Both the position numbers and the translations under genes were made by a program. DNA of 64,000 bases from NCBI GenBank assembly GCA_023205875.1, contig CP060762.1, forward strand, positions 310,001 through 374,000, in the 5' to 3' direction. Shown here in pieces: positions 19,941-29,117 of this stretch (the first letter of the stretch is position 1; every line of letters starts with the position of its first letter). The stretch is from Chloropicon primus (taxonomy: Eukaryota > Chlorophyta > Chloropicophyceae > Chloropicales > Chloropicaceae). The notes beneath the pieces are model-generated. The model was not told the DNA's origin and ran no database searches. It saw only the letters and a list, made by a program, of their open reading frames with translations.

Positions 19941-21575
19941 ATGGCGTCCATGACGATCGAAGCGATGGGATGGTGGCGGTTCGCCGGGGCGGCCGCGGCC
20001 ACGCTGGCCATCGCGCTGTCCACCTCCGCCTTGCGTATCGCTTTGAAAATTTGCCTCCTTCCTCTTCCAGGTTGGCGCGCTTGTCTCGAGGATCTCTTTT
20101 CTGTGTCCGTTTTGACCATGATCCCAAGCCTATTGCTCCTCGTTCTCATCTATTGGTCCTTCCTGGGAGCGAGGGGGAGGTCGAAGAATGCGGCAAGCGT
20201 TCACGCTGCGGTGCTCCTCGGGTGTTTGCTGCTCCCGCTCCGCGCATCGACGGAGGAGAGTGACGCAGCGGGTTGCACTGCATGTGCCTTCTTCCTTGTC
20301 TGGGTTGTGCTACGAAACCAGTTTGGTCAAGCTCCGCCTCAGTTTCCTGCGATCGAGGGAAGGACGAGGTACTTCAGGATGAAGGGCAGGCTAATGGTTG
20401 CTCTGATGGACACTCTGAGGACCACGGCCTTGGCAAGCTTCGCTTTGATCACGACGAGGGCGCTGGTCTGGTTGGCCTCTGCTCTGCTTGGCTCCCAGTA
20501 CCTGGAGTCCGGAGGCCTTGCCAGTTTGGTCGATCTGAAGCCCTTGGTCAGGCCCATGATGCTCCAAGGGTGCTGGCTCATGCACTGCGCACTGCACGTG
20601 ACGGAGGTCGTCGCAACGGAGCGGTTTCGGTACTGCAGGGCGAGCGACGGTCGAGGGGGTGTCTTGGGCATGGACGTTCTCATGGATAGAATGGGAAGCG
20701 GCCAGGGGAAAAGGAAGCGCGGCAAGGCGATAGAGAAAGAGCTTGCTTTCCTGGACGCTTGCCTGCTCGCGGAGAAGTCGAAGCATTGGAGAAGGGCGCT
20801 CTTCACGTACAACAAGGGGGAGTATTGGTATGGGCTGACCTCCATCATTTACGACGAGCTCACCATGTTGGAGAGGGAACTGATCGAGGCGTCCGCCAAG
20901 GGCACGAAAGTCAAGTCGAAGGGCACGAGGCCGGTGACGAGGTCCTCGATGGCCAAAGAAATGAGCCAGCAAAGGGCTTTTCTGACGTCCAAGAACGTGG
21001 ACTCCATCGCCGCCAGCATAAGGGACAACCAAGTCGTCTTCACTTGGAGCGTGAGAACGATCATGGCGCTGGCAAAGGCGTGCACCAAGGAAGATCCCCT
21101 TGGGGTCAGTCAGAGGCACTCGAAGAAACCCTCGTTGCAAGATATTCTGGTCACCACCGTTTCACTCTACATGCTTTTTACCAGCTTGGAGGTACAGCTA
21201 GCCCAACTTTCTGGCAAGCAGTCTGGCATGGTCCCCGCCTTCAACAAGGCAGCGCACAGAATTTTGGGGGTCAACGCGCTGGATGGCGACATGGAGACCA
21301 TTTATACAAACGTGTGGGCCATGACGGATGCCTTGAAGCTGGCTCTTTACGCCATCGTCAAGGCCTTCACTAGCGACCTTTATTCACTTCAGATGGAGAA
21401 CATCGCAAACACGTTGTTGAGGGCGAGCGAGAATTCCTCTGCCTTGAGGGATGACCCTTTCACGGAAAAGCTGCCTCTCTTCTACCCCCTGTGGTTAGAC
21501 GAGAGCCAGTTCGGGCACGGGGCGCCCTCCCAGCACGCGCACATTCTGAATCAGATTCTTTTGCACAATCTATGA
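19941..21575 (+). CDS. Six-pass membrane protein, possibly nucleoporin NDC1 (544 aa)
   Basis: The ATG at 19941 (MASMTIEAMGWW) is preferred to upstream non-ATG codons. The N-terminal ~220 residues carry about six hydrophobic segments (roughly 12-36, 52-74, 84-98, 105-122, 151-180 and 205-220). The C-terminal ~320 residues are soluble and helical, with a short basic loop at about 254-265. Six spans followed by a soluble half, and a stretch MMLQGCWLMHCALHVTEVV leading into a soluble region, match the architecture of NDC1, which anchors the nuclear pore complex in the pore membrane. I see no diagnostic catalytic motif. The assignment comes from architecture and faint similarity only; an unrelated membrane protein is possible. 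Confidence 0.45.
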   Translation: MASMTIEAMGWWRFAGAAAATLAIALSTSALRIALKICLLPLPGWRACLEDLFSVSVLTMIPSLLLLVLIYWSFLGARGRSKNAASVHAAVLLGCLLLPLRASTEESDAAGCTACAFFLVWVVLRNQFGQAPPQFPAIEGRTRYFRMKGRLMVALMDTLRTTALASFALITTRALVWLASALLGSQYLESGGLASLVDLKPLVRPMMLQGCWLMHCALHVTEVVATERFRYCRASDGRGGVLGMDVLMDRMGSGQGKRKRGKAIEKELAFLDACLLAEKSKHWRRALFTYNKGEYWYGLTSIIYDELTMLERELIEASAKGTKVKSKGTRPVTRSSMAKEMSQQRAFLTSKNVDSIAASIRDNQVVFTWSVRTIMALAKACTKEDPLGVSQRHSKKPSLQDILVTTVSLYMLFTSLEVQLAQLSGKQSGMVPAFNKAAHRILGVNALDGDMETIYTNVWAMTDALKLALYAIVKAFTSDLYSLQMENIANTLLRASENSSALRDDPFTEKLPLFYPLWLDESQFGHGAPSQHAHILNQILLHNL

Positions 21576-21614
21576 AGTACTCATTTATAAGACACAAACT
21601 GTAACTTTACTCGG

Positions 21615-23291
21615 TTAGTTCACCTTTTTGATCTTCTCGCCCACCGCCTTCATGCTGGAGGACGCCTTGTACGAGCTCACGTAGCTCGAGCTTCCTTTCT
21701 GTTCGCTGCTGGGGGAGGACGACGCCGAGGAGCTTGCGCGGTCTCGCCGGTCTTGCTTCTGTTTTCGGAGATCGAGCAATTTTTTCCACCGATGAAAAGC
21801 GCTGGCAACCACTTTTGCAGAAGTCAGCCTGACCTTGGCCCGAGTCGCTTTGGTTTGGAACACGTGAAGTTTCCAGCTGTTGAAGATCCTCCGAAGCGCC
21901 TTGGACTGCAGCCTGTACACCATGTCCAGAAGCGAGTCGTGGAGATCATTCTTGTCGTTTGTGTGTATCGCTCCCCTTCCCAATTGTTCTTTGCTCTCCC
22001 ACCACAGCCAGCCCTTGTACAGGAGGCTTCCGTAAGAATTCTGCCTCACGCAAGCCCTGCTGCTGCGATCCCTTGCGCCCCCTTCCCCGCCCTTCTTCTC
22101 TCGCATGCACTGGGAGCAGAGCCTCCTCCCTCTGAGGCTCGTGCAGGCCCGGCAAATGGTAGGAGCGGACTTCTTGTCACTCTTGCTCACTTCCCTGGCT
22201 AGGGCGCGGTTGAGAGCCATGTGCAGGCCCTTGAGCGCCCTCGGTGATATCCGATACTTTGCTAAAACTTTGGCCGAGTGCTCCATCGACAGTTTCCCCT
22301 TTGTTTTCGTGCTGTCCTCCAACAGCTCCAGCACGGCGCTGATGTCCTCCGGCCTCTTTGAGTGGCTCTCGGCGAATTTGCCTTTGAACGCCGGGTCGCT
22401 CAAGTAATCCGAGCTCTCCACGCTCTCCGGAGATCGAAGCCGAATCATTTCTCTCACGAGGACGTCCCACGATTCCCACCTGCTCCGGTCGTGGCACGCC
22501 GCGAAATCGAGATTTTCCCTCAGCATCTCGCTCCTCTCCTCCCTCATGTTCTCGTACCAGTGAATCTCCGATTGGTGGTGGCTGATCTCTACCGTGGAGT
22601 CCACCAGGGCGTTCACGACCCTCCTCGCCTTTATGATCGAAAGGCGCTTCACGGACACCATGCACTCGTCCAGGATGAAGTTCACCATGGCGTTGGCGCA
22701 CATCTCCCCTTGCACCTTGGGCAGCTGGTCCACGTAGTAACCGACCCCAAACTTCCCGTTGCCGTACACGTAACCCTCCTTGGGGCCTTCAAACGTTTTC
22801 GCACCAATGAACGGCTTCTTCGGGGCCGCCCTGGCCGGAGCGGCTTCGAACGCCCTGCTGTGGCTCGGAAGCTGGAAGAACGGCTGGTAGCGCGCCTCCT
22901 CCCCCCCGGCGAAGGCGTTCTCCTTCTCTGCAACGACGAGGCCCGACTCCGCGCTCTTCACCACCCTCTCGCTCTGGTGCCTCGTCGGCCTCTTCCTGTG
23001 ACCACCTCCCGCCCTTCCCCTTCGAGACCCTGCCACCTCCGCCGTCGCCCTCGCGCTTCCACCTCGGTCCCTCCCCAGCCCCTCCCCCTCCTCCTCCACC
23101 CTCTCAGGAAGGCTCACCGGCCTCCCACCATTCGCCTCCTCGCTCGGTGGGTTCACTCTCCTCGGCCTTCCGCCCTTTGTCCTCACCACTCGACTGATGG
23201 GCACAGACAGACTCTGCATGGGCTCCTTCACATTGTTTAGGTTCGTCAAGGGAAGCTGCCTCGAACGAAACAAAGGCCTCTTCTTCCCCAT
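21615..23291 (-). CDS. Hypothetical protein with Sfi1-like repeats and a CxxC pair (558 aa)
   Basis: I do not recognise this protein as a whole. The ATG at 23291 gives MGKKRPLFRSRQLP. Residues about 25-130 are basic and low in complexity. A conserved-looking glycine/tyrosine motif, GYVYGNGKFGVGYYVD, sits at about 178-193 and is followed by a helical region. A CRAC...CSQC pair at about 395-410 could bind zinc. Near the C-terminus, ALRRIFNSWKLHVF and VASAFHRWKKLLDLRKQ have the spacing of Sfi1-type centrin-binding repeats, and the last ~50 residues are Ser-rich. A centrosomal or flagellar role is plausible by inference only. It converges on the NDC1-like gene with about 39 bases between stops. 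Confidence 0.6.
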   Translation of the reverse strand: MGKKRPLFRSRQLPLTNLNNVKEPMQSLSVPISRVVRTKGGRPRRVNPPSEEANGGRPVSLPERVEEEGEGLGRDRGGSARATAEVAGSRRGRAGGGHRKRPTRHQSERVVKSAESGLVVAEKENAFAGGEEARYQPFFQLPSHSRAFEAAPARAAPKKPFIGAKTFEGPKEGYVYGNGKFGVGYYVDQLPKVQGEMCANAMVNFILDECMVSVKRLSIIKARRVVNALVDSTVEISHHQSEIHWYENMREERSEMLRENLDFAACHDRSRWESWDVLVREMIRLRSPESVESSDYLSDPAFKGKFAESHSKRPEDISAVLELLEDSTKTKGKLSMEHSAKVLAKYRISPRALKGLHMALNRALAREVSKSDKKSAPTICRACTSLRGRRLCSQCMREKKGGEGGARDRSSRACVRQNSYGSLLYKGWLWWESKEQLGRGAIHTNDKNDLHDSLLDMVYRLQSKALRRIFNSWKLHVFQTKATRAKVRLTSAKVVASAFHRWKKLLDLRKQKQDRRDRASSSASSSPSSEQKGSSSYVSSYKASSSMKAVGEKIKKVN

Positions 23292-23857
23292 GACCTCCCG
23301 CTGCTTCAACACAATGACAACCTCCTCGACTACCTCAACCCCTCCACAGGTGCTCCCTCTCTCCCTCTGCCCTCCATGCTCCAGCCTCTGTCACCTCGCA
23401 CGTCTCGCTCGCAGAACCTTCTTCGTCCACTCACGTCCTCAATGCTTCACCAAATGCCGCGAGTAAGCTATCGTTGGAAAGATCTTCTCAAGCGCTTTCG
23501 CGTGGTACCAATCTTGCTCACTCCTTCGGGCCCTACCGCCCACTACCTTCTCGTCAACGTCAGCGACTCGTCACCTTCTGTCGCTCAGGCCAAAGGTTCA
23601 CTTTCAAAGAGGACAGAGGAAGAGGAGCGAACCGAGGCGAGTGGAGGGAGCGCTCGCTTTTCGAGCGCGAGGTACGAAGCGCGACGAGAGAGAGAAGGTA
23701 AGGAGGGTGGATAGGGATAGGATGAACCGCTTCGTTGTGATCTTTCCGTCGATGTTTTCCTCGAACCGAGCGGCGCGAGGATGAGGATGTTGCTCGGCTA
23801 ATACTCGGATCGATCTGCTTTGTCTCATCACGTTTGCTCGGCATCAAGGGAGGAGGG
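23292..23857. other. Divergent intergenic region
   Basis: About 570 bases between the divergent Sfi1-like and F-box/WD40 genes. I see no gene and no strong repeat; it should carry both promoters and leaders. Confidence 0.55.
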
Positions 23858-25351
23858 ATGGACCTTCCGGTGGACTCGTGGAGGTTGGTGGGGTCTTACT
23901 TGGACGATAACGCGAAGTCCTGCGCGGCGTTGGCTTGCGTCAACCGTTCGTCGCGTTACGGTTGCCATGACGAAGGAACGTGGAGGAAGTTGTTTGGAAG
24001 GGATTACTTGCCACAGGATTGTTTTCCGGAGGTTTTGAGGAGGGAGGAGCTCGAGGAGTTCGTGGGGAGGTTCGATGAGAGGAGGATCGAGAGGACGCCG
24101 TCCTCTCTGTCGCTGGACAAGATGGGGGAGCAAGATGCGGTGGAGGATCTCGGCCACGAGGGGAGGAGCTGGAGGGCCCGTTACTTCAGTTACGCCAGGG
24201 GGAAGCCCGTCGAGGAGTCCGTGGTGCGGCACGCCCACTGCCTTCGAAACAGCAAGGACGTCGTCCTGTACGGCTCGCGAGTCAATGCGTTGGTGTTGGA
24301 TCCGAGCTCCGTTCCAACGGCGAATCCCGGCCGGTCCACGACGTCGTGCTGGTCTTGCGGGGGCGACGGAGTCATCCACAAGTGGGACTTTGCCCGCGGG
24401 AAGAGGGTCCTGTCGATCCGGGGGGCGCACCAGCTGGATTCGTCCAACTTCAAGCAGGTGAACAACATGGGGGTGGAGTGCGCGGACTCTTGCGGCCCTC
24501 AGACACTGATCACCGGTGGCTGCGACAAGGGGATCTCGCTTTGGGACGGCCGCAAAGGTGGGGAGGTGTGGCACAAGGGCTGTGCTCACTACGACGAGGT
24601 CCTGTCCATCAAGTCCTCCAGGAGCTTGCCTGTCATCGTCTCGGGCGGCGCCGATGACTGCGTCAGGGTGTGGGACTTGAGGTCTTACGAGCAGCCTCTT
24701 TTGGAGCTGGACACGCTCCACGGCGGCAGCGTGTTTTGCATCTCCATCGACGAGGAGAGGAAGACGGTCCTGACGGGCTCGGGGGACAAGACCATCTCGA
24801 TGTGGGGCTTGGAGACGGGGCATTGGTACGCTCAGGCGCACGGCCACACCGGGGATGTTTACGACATCAAGCAAGGGAAGCAAGGGAGGATCCTGTCTGC
24901 GAGTGACGACGGGACGGTCAGGGAATGGAGCCTCGAGGGAAAACAGGAGTGGTTCCAAGAGCTTTATTGCGTCTCCACCCTGGGGATAACGGCGGACATG
25001 AACCAAGACAAATGCGAGCTTGACGCTTGTAACCTCGATGACGGGGCATCAAGAAAGAGTTTCAGGAGCGTGACGCACATGACTTGCTTGGAGCTCCTGG
25101 GCGAGGAAGAGATGAGCTTTTTGGGCGGCTGTTGGAGCGGCGACATCGTGTTGGGAAAGATGCACGGGGGAATCAAGCCGTTCTCTCAGCCGATCACAAA
25201 GCACGCCGAGTCCGAGGAGCACAAGGGGGAGTTCGACGCGTACCTCATCCCAGACGTCTCCCACTCGCCCGTGACCGCAATCACGGCAGAAAGCGACTGC
25301 GTGATCACAGGATTCAACAACGGGGCTGTCCGATTCTCAAGAATGGCTTGA
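23858..25351 (+). CDS. F-box/WD40-repeat protein (497 aa)
   Basis: The ATG at 23858 opens MDLPVDSWRLVGSYLDD, an F-box (about residues 1-50, with LACVNRSSRYG and a final WRKLFGRDY). From about residue 155 there are seven or so WD40 blades, for example SCGGDGVIHKWDF, ITGGCDKGISLWDG, VSGGADDCVRVWDL, LTGSGDKTISMWGL and LSASDDGTVREWSL. F-box/WD40 proteins are SCF ubiquitin-ligase substrate receptors: the F-box binds SKP1 and the propeller binds a phosphorylated substrate. Length is typical. I cannot assign a specific orthologue, so the substrate is unknown. Confidence 0.85.
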   Translation: MDLPVDSWRLVGSYLDDNAKSCAALACVNRSSRYGCHDEGTWRKLFGRDYLPQDCFPEVLRREELEEFVGRFDERRIERTPSSLSLDKMGEQDAVEDLGHEGRSWRARYFSYARGKPVEESVVRHAHCLRNSKDVVLYGSRVNALVLDPSSVPTANPGRSTTSCWSCGGDGVIHKWDFARGKRVLSIRGAHQLDSSNFKQVNNMGVECADSCGPQTLITGGCDKGISLWDGRKGGEVWHKGCAHYDEVLSIKSSRSLPVIVSGGADDCVRVWDLRSYEQPLLELDTLHGGSVFCISIDEERKTVLTGSGDKTISMWGLETGHWYAQAHGHTGDVYDIKQGKQGRILSASDDGTVREWSLEGKQEWFQELYCVSTLGITADMNQDKCELDACNLDDGASRKSFRSVTHMTCLELLGEEEMSFLGGCWSGDIVLGKMHGGIKPFSQPITKHAESEEHKGEFDAYLIPDVSHSPVTAITAESDCVITGFNNGAVRFSRMA

Positions 25352-25773
25352 GGGGATTCACCGCGCACAAGAACAAGCACACACGCACGCACACGCACAC
25401 TTTGTTAAGCATACAACAGCAATAATCCATCATGCATCGATCCACATCAATACACAAAAGTCCTCTCTGCCGCTCCATTTTTCCAAGTGATGGCTCTTTG
25501 GAAAGAGCAAGAGACCGTGGTCCCCGCCAATCCCCAGCATCTCCGCCCCTTGGCCCTCCTCCCCCCCACCATCACCACCAACCTAATGCCCAAGGCCACC
25601 ATCCTCCTGCCCTCCTGGTCCTCCAGTTTGGCGCTGGATTTTTTGAAAGCGAAAGAGAGAGAGAGCGAGAAAGGGCGGGAGAGCGAGGAGAGCAGGGACG
25701 AGGGGCATCTCTTCGTGCGCGAGGGACAGACGCCGAGGGACACTGCATCGCACCCTTCGTCGTCATTACCACC
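25352..25773. other. Intergenic region, F-box/WD40 to HMG-WRAP53 fusion
   Basis: About 420 bases. The frame of the next gene stays open from about 25432, but the residues are Pro/His-rich then Glu/Arg-rich from a GAGAGC repeat (about 25656-25690), and the first good start is the ATG at 25774. I treat it as promoter and leader. Confidence 0.6.
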
Positions 25774-28700
25774 ATGGCTCGTACAGTAAAAGTTTTGAAG
25801 CGCGAGGAGATCATGTCTGTGAAGAGTCCCAAGGACTTGAAGAAGATGGCAAAAAAACACAAACTCAAGAACATCGCAGGGACAGTATCTGTCCTCCAGA
25901 GGAAGCTATGCGAGCACTTTGGTTACGAAGCGGCGGAGGCAGCGGCAGCGGAAGCTCCGTCTGGTGCAGAGGTCTCTCCCGCGAGGATGGAAGCCAGCGG
26001 TGAGGAGAATGCGGTGACCCAACAAGCGTCTCTGGATGTTTTGGATGGTGAAGGTAATGCAGGGCTGGGAGGAGAGGAGGGAGCGGAGATGGGCCAAGGG
26101 CCAAGCGGTGGTGGGGACGGCGCCTCCGGGGAGGGGGAGGGGAATACTGCGACGACCCCGAAGTCCCAAAAGAAAGAGAAGAAGGAGAAGAAGAAGAAGA
26201 AGGACAAGAAGGAGAAGGAGGAGAAGAAGCGAAAGGAGAGGGAGGCCAAGAGTGGGACAGAGGGCAAGCCCAAGAGCAAGAAGATGAAAGAGTCAGGGGA
26301 GGCGGAGAGGTCGGTCAAGGCATCCGCAAAGGAGAAACCAAAGCGGCCGGCATCTGTCTACATTCTCTTCCGTGCAGAGGAAAGGCCTGTCATAATGAAG
26401 GACAACCCAGCACTCGGCCACTCAGAAGTGGATCAAGAACTGAGCAAGCGCTGGAAGGAGATCTCGCCGACGAGGAAGGAGGCTCTGGAGTCCAAGTATT
26501 CAGAGGCCAAAGAAGAGTACAGCAAGGAACTCGCCAAGTGGACAAAGTGGAAAGAGGAAAATGAGCCGGATAAGCCAAAGCCGAAGAGTAGCGACAAGCC
26601 CTCCAAAAGCGGGAAGCCAAAACGAGCGGCATCTGCTTACCTTCTCTTTATTGGAGAAGAGAAGCCTGCGATTCTGAAGGAGAATCCGTCGCTTACTTTT
26701 GGCGAATTGAGCAAAGAGGCAGGCAAGCGCTGGAAGGAGATCTCTCCGGATCGCAAGAAGGTGTTTGAGTCCAAGGCTGCAGAGGCCAAGGAGCAGTACG
26801 ACAAGGACCTCGCCAAGTGGAAACAGGAACACGAGCCTGAGAAACCAGCTGAAGAGGATGAGCCAGTTGGGGATGGCAAGGGGTCCGAGGGGGATAATCC
26901 ATCGACGAGTGGCAATGCCTCGAAGAGTAGCGACAAGCCCTCCAAAAGCGGGAAGCCAAAGCGAGCGGCATCTGCTTACCTTCTGTTTATTGGAGAAGAG
27001 AAGCCTGCGATTCTGAAGGAGAATCCGTCGCTTACTTTTGGCGAATTGAGCAAAGAGGCAGGCAAGCGCTGGAAGGAGATCTCTCCGGATCGCAAGAAGG
27101 TGTTTGAGTCCAAGGCTGCAGAGGCCAAGGAGCAGTACGACAAGGACCTCGCCAAGTGGAAACAGGAACACGAGCCTGAGAAACCAGCTGAAGAGGATGA
27201 GCCAGTTGGGGATGGCAAGGGGTCCGAGGGGGATGATCCATCGACGAGTGGCAATGCCTCGAAGAGTAGCGACAAGCCCTCCAAAAGCGGGAAGCCAAAG
27301 CGAGCGGCATCTGCTTACCTTCTGTTTATTGGAGAAGAGAAGCCTGCGATTCTGAAGGAGAATCCGTCGCTTACTTTTGGCGAATTGAGCAAAGAGGCAG
27401 GCAAGCGCTGGAAGGAGATCTCTCCGGATCGCAAGAAGGTGTTTGAGTCCAAGGCTGCAGAGGCCAAGGAGCAGTACGACAAGGACCTCGCCAAGTGGAA
27501 ACAGGAACACGAGCCTGAGGCGAAGCCAGGGAGCATTGCGAGTACCGTGCATACAGATACAATCAAAAACATGTCTTCAAGGGAGGTGAGCAAGGCTTTG
27601 AAGGACCAGAAGCTGTCCAAAGAGGGCACATTAGACGACAGGAGGCAGCGCCTGCTTGAGCATCATGGATTTGGAAAGGAAACCGCCGGATCGGGCGAGG
27701 ATTCAAAAGCATCAAAGGGCAAAACCGATGGCGGAAGCCAGGAGAAGAAGGAGAAGAAGGAGAAGAAGGAGAAGAAGGAGAAGAAGGAGACGAAGGAGAA
27801 GAAGGAGACGAAGCAGAAGAAACCTAAGAAACCTGAGAAGGTCCAGGGGGTTGAGGAAGCTTTGCAAGCAAAAGATGCGAAGGCGACCGAAAGCGGAAAG
27901 AGGGGATCTGGCAAGAGGAAAAGGGCTGCGGATGCAAATGCAAATGATGGGTACCAGTGCACTCACACCTCAGTGAGGGACACTTACTTCAAAGGCTGCG
28001 CGTGGTCCCCTTGCGGAACTAGCCTCCTGGCTGCCAGCAACGACAACTGCGTGAGAGCATACAACACGCCCAGGCAGACCGAAGATTCCAATGACGTGCT
28101 GGGAGAATCAATGACCTTCGCTGTCGGAGGCCTGATTTACGACTATGCTTGGTACCCGAAAATGAATGCGGACAATCCGTCAACTTGCTGTTTCGCTGTG
28201 ACTTCCAAGGACAAGCCTATCCAGTTGGTGAATGTGGCAACAGGGGTGGTGAATTGCGTGTACAAAGTCCACGATTCGAAGGACGAGCTCGTTTCCGCGA
28301 ACAGCGTGGCTTTCCACCCCAACGGCGCCATTGTCGTTGGGGGTTTCAAGTCTTCAATCACTATTTGGAATGTTGACAGGCCAGGGAAAGACTGCCACGG
28401 CACGTACACGACTGCGAATCACGGCCAGAATGAGATCATCTCGACCATGGACTTTAGCAGGCTGTGCCCGAACGTCTTGGCTTGTGGGTGCTACGACGGC
28501 ACCGTGGGACTTTATGACATGAACTCTTGGGCAAAGCTTGACGTGGTCTGTGGTCACAAGGGGGGCGTCACCCAAGTTCAGATTTCCAAGGACGGTCAAT
28601 TCTTGTACACTGGGGCTCGGAAAGACCCTGTCATCCACTGCTGGGACATAAGGATGCTAGAAAGCCCCGTGTACAGCCTTTCGAGGCCAGGGGTGGAGAA

Positions 28701-29049
28701 GACGAACCAAACGATCGGGTTTGACATCATGCCCATGAATTCTCATCTCGCGAGCGGGAGCGCGGATGGCAGCGTCCTTCTGTACGATCTGACCAAGGGC
28801 GAGCAGGTCGCAACCTTCGAGGCATCCTCCGATGCAGTCAATGGCGTCAGCATTCATCCTTACACCCCCTTGCTGGCAACAGCTTCTGGGGCGAGAGAGT
28901 TCGACATCCCTTTCGACTCCTCGGACGAGGACGTTCCCGCGACTTCGAACAGCAAGGGCGACAGCAACTGCCTGAAAATTTGGAAACCCGCCGTGCCCTA
29001 CGAGACCGAGAACTGGTACGAGGGAATCAAGAAAAGGGTCGAATTCTAA
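25774..29049 (+). CDS. HMG-box array fused to a WRAP53/TCAB1-type WD40 propeller (1091 aa)
   Basis: One uninterrupted frame runs from an ATG in a strong context (ACCACCATGG). In order: a SAP-like helix pair at about residues 8-50; an acidic then Lys-rich linker; a divergent HMG box at about 188-256; three nearly identical HMG boxes at about 281-348, 394-461 and 507-574 (KRAASAYLLFIGEEKPAI...KRWKEISPDRKK); a second SAP-like motif at about 594-632 (MSSREVSKALKDQKLSKEG); a Lys/Glu run; then a WD40 propeller from about 725. The propeller matches WRAP53/TCAB1: YFKGCAWSPCGTSLL, GLIYDYAWYP, SANSVAFHPNGAIVVGGF, FSRLCPNVLACGCYDG, FLYTGARKDPVIHCWDIR and VSIHPYTPLLATASGAREF. TCAB1 binds CAB-box scaRNAs and telomerase RNA in Cajal bodies. 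WRAP53 proteins I know carry no HMG boxes, so DNA or chromatin tethering is my inference. Confidence 0.85.
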   Translation: MARTVKVLKREEIMSVKSPKDLKKMAKKHKLKNIAGTVSVLQRKLCEHFGYEAAEAAAAEAPSGAEVSPARMEASGEENAVTQQASLDVLDGEGNAGLGGEEGAEMGQGPSGGGDGASGEGEGNTATTPKSQKKEKKEKKKKKDKKEKEEKKRKEREAKSGTEGKPKSKKMKESGEAERSVKASAKEKPKRPASVYILFRAEERPVIMKDNPALGHSEVDQELSKRWKEISPTRKEALESKYSEAKEEYSKELAKWTKWKEENEPDKPKPKSSDKPSKSGKPKRAASAYLLFIGEEKPAILKENPSLTFGELSKEAGKRWKEISPDRKKVFESKAAEAKEQYDKDLAKWKQEHEPEKPAEEDEPVGDGKGSEGDNPSTSGNASKSSDKPSKSGKPKRAASAYLLFIGEEKPAILKENPSLTFGELSKEAGKRWKEISPDRKKVFESKAAEAKEQYDKDLAKWKQEHEPEKPAEEDEPVGDGKGSEGDDPSTSGNASKSSDKPSKSGKPKRAASAYLLFIGEEKPAILKENPSLTFGELSKEAGKRWKEISPDRKKVFESKAAEAKEQYDKDLAKWKQEHEPEAKPGSIASTVHTDTIKNMSSREVSKALKDQKLSKEGTLDDRRQRLLEHHGFGKETAGSGEDSKASKGKTDGGSQEKKEKKEKKEKKEKKETKEKKETKQKKPKKPEKVQGVEEALQAKDAKATESGKRGSGKRKRAADANANDGYQCTHTSVRDTYFKGCAWSPCGTSLLAASNDNCVRAYNTPRQTEDSNDVLGESMTFAVGGLIYDYAWYPKMNADNPSTCCFAVTSKDKPIQLVNVATGVVNCVYKVHDSKDELVSANSVAFHPNGAIVVGGFKSSITIWNVDRPGKDCHGTYTTANHGQNEIISTMDFSRLCPNVLACGCYDGTVGLYDMNSWAKLDVVCGHKGGVTQVQISKDGQFLYTGARKDPVIHCWDIRMLESPVYSLSRPGVEKTNQTIGFDIMPMNSHLASGSADGSVLLYDLTKGEQVATFEASSDAVNGVSIHPYTPLLATASGAREFDIPFDSSDEDVPATSNSKGDSNCLKIWKPAVPYETENWYEGIKKRVEF
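26584..27519 (+). repeat. 339-bp coding tandem repeat (HMG-box unit), about 2.8 copies
   Basis: Units begin at 26584, 26923 and 27262, each opening with AAGAGTAGCGACAAGCC. The third keeps only the first 258 bases (one HMG box) and lacks the acidic spacer. Over the shared part I can find only a few single-base differences between units 1 and 2 and about one between units 2 and 3. The period is a multiple of three, so copy number can change without loss of frame. Confidence 0.95.
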
Positions 29050-29117
29050 ACCGTAATCCTAATCCTAATCCTAATCCACTTGAAAACCACCCAAACGTTC
29101 TCTCATTCTCTCCATCG

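Noticed and set aside
29050-29082. Short TAATCC hexamer run after the HMG-WRAP53 fusion gene, looking a little like a telomere repeat
   Set aside because: Only about four copies, and TTAGGA on the other strand is not the plant TTTAGGG or animal TTAGGG unit; likely a simple microsatellite.
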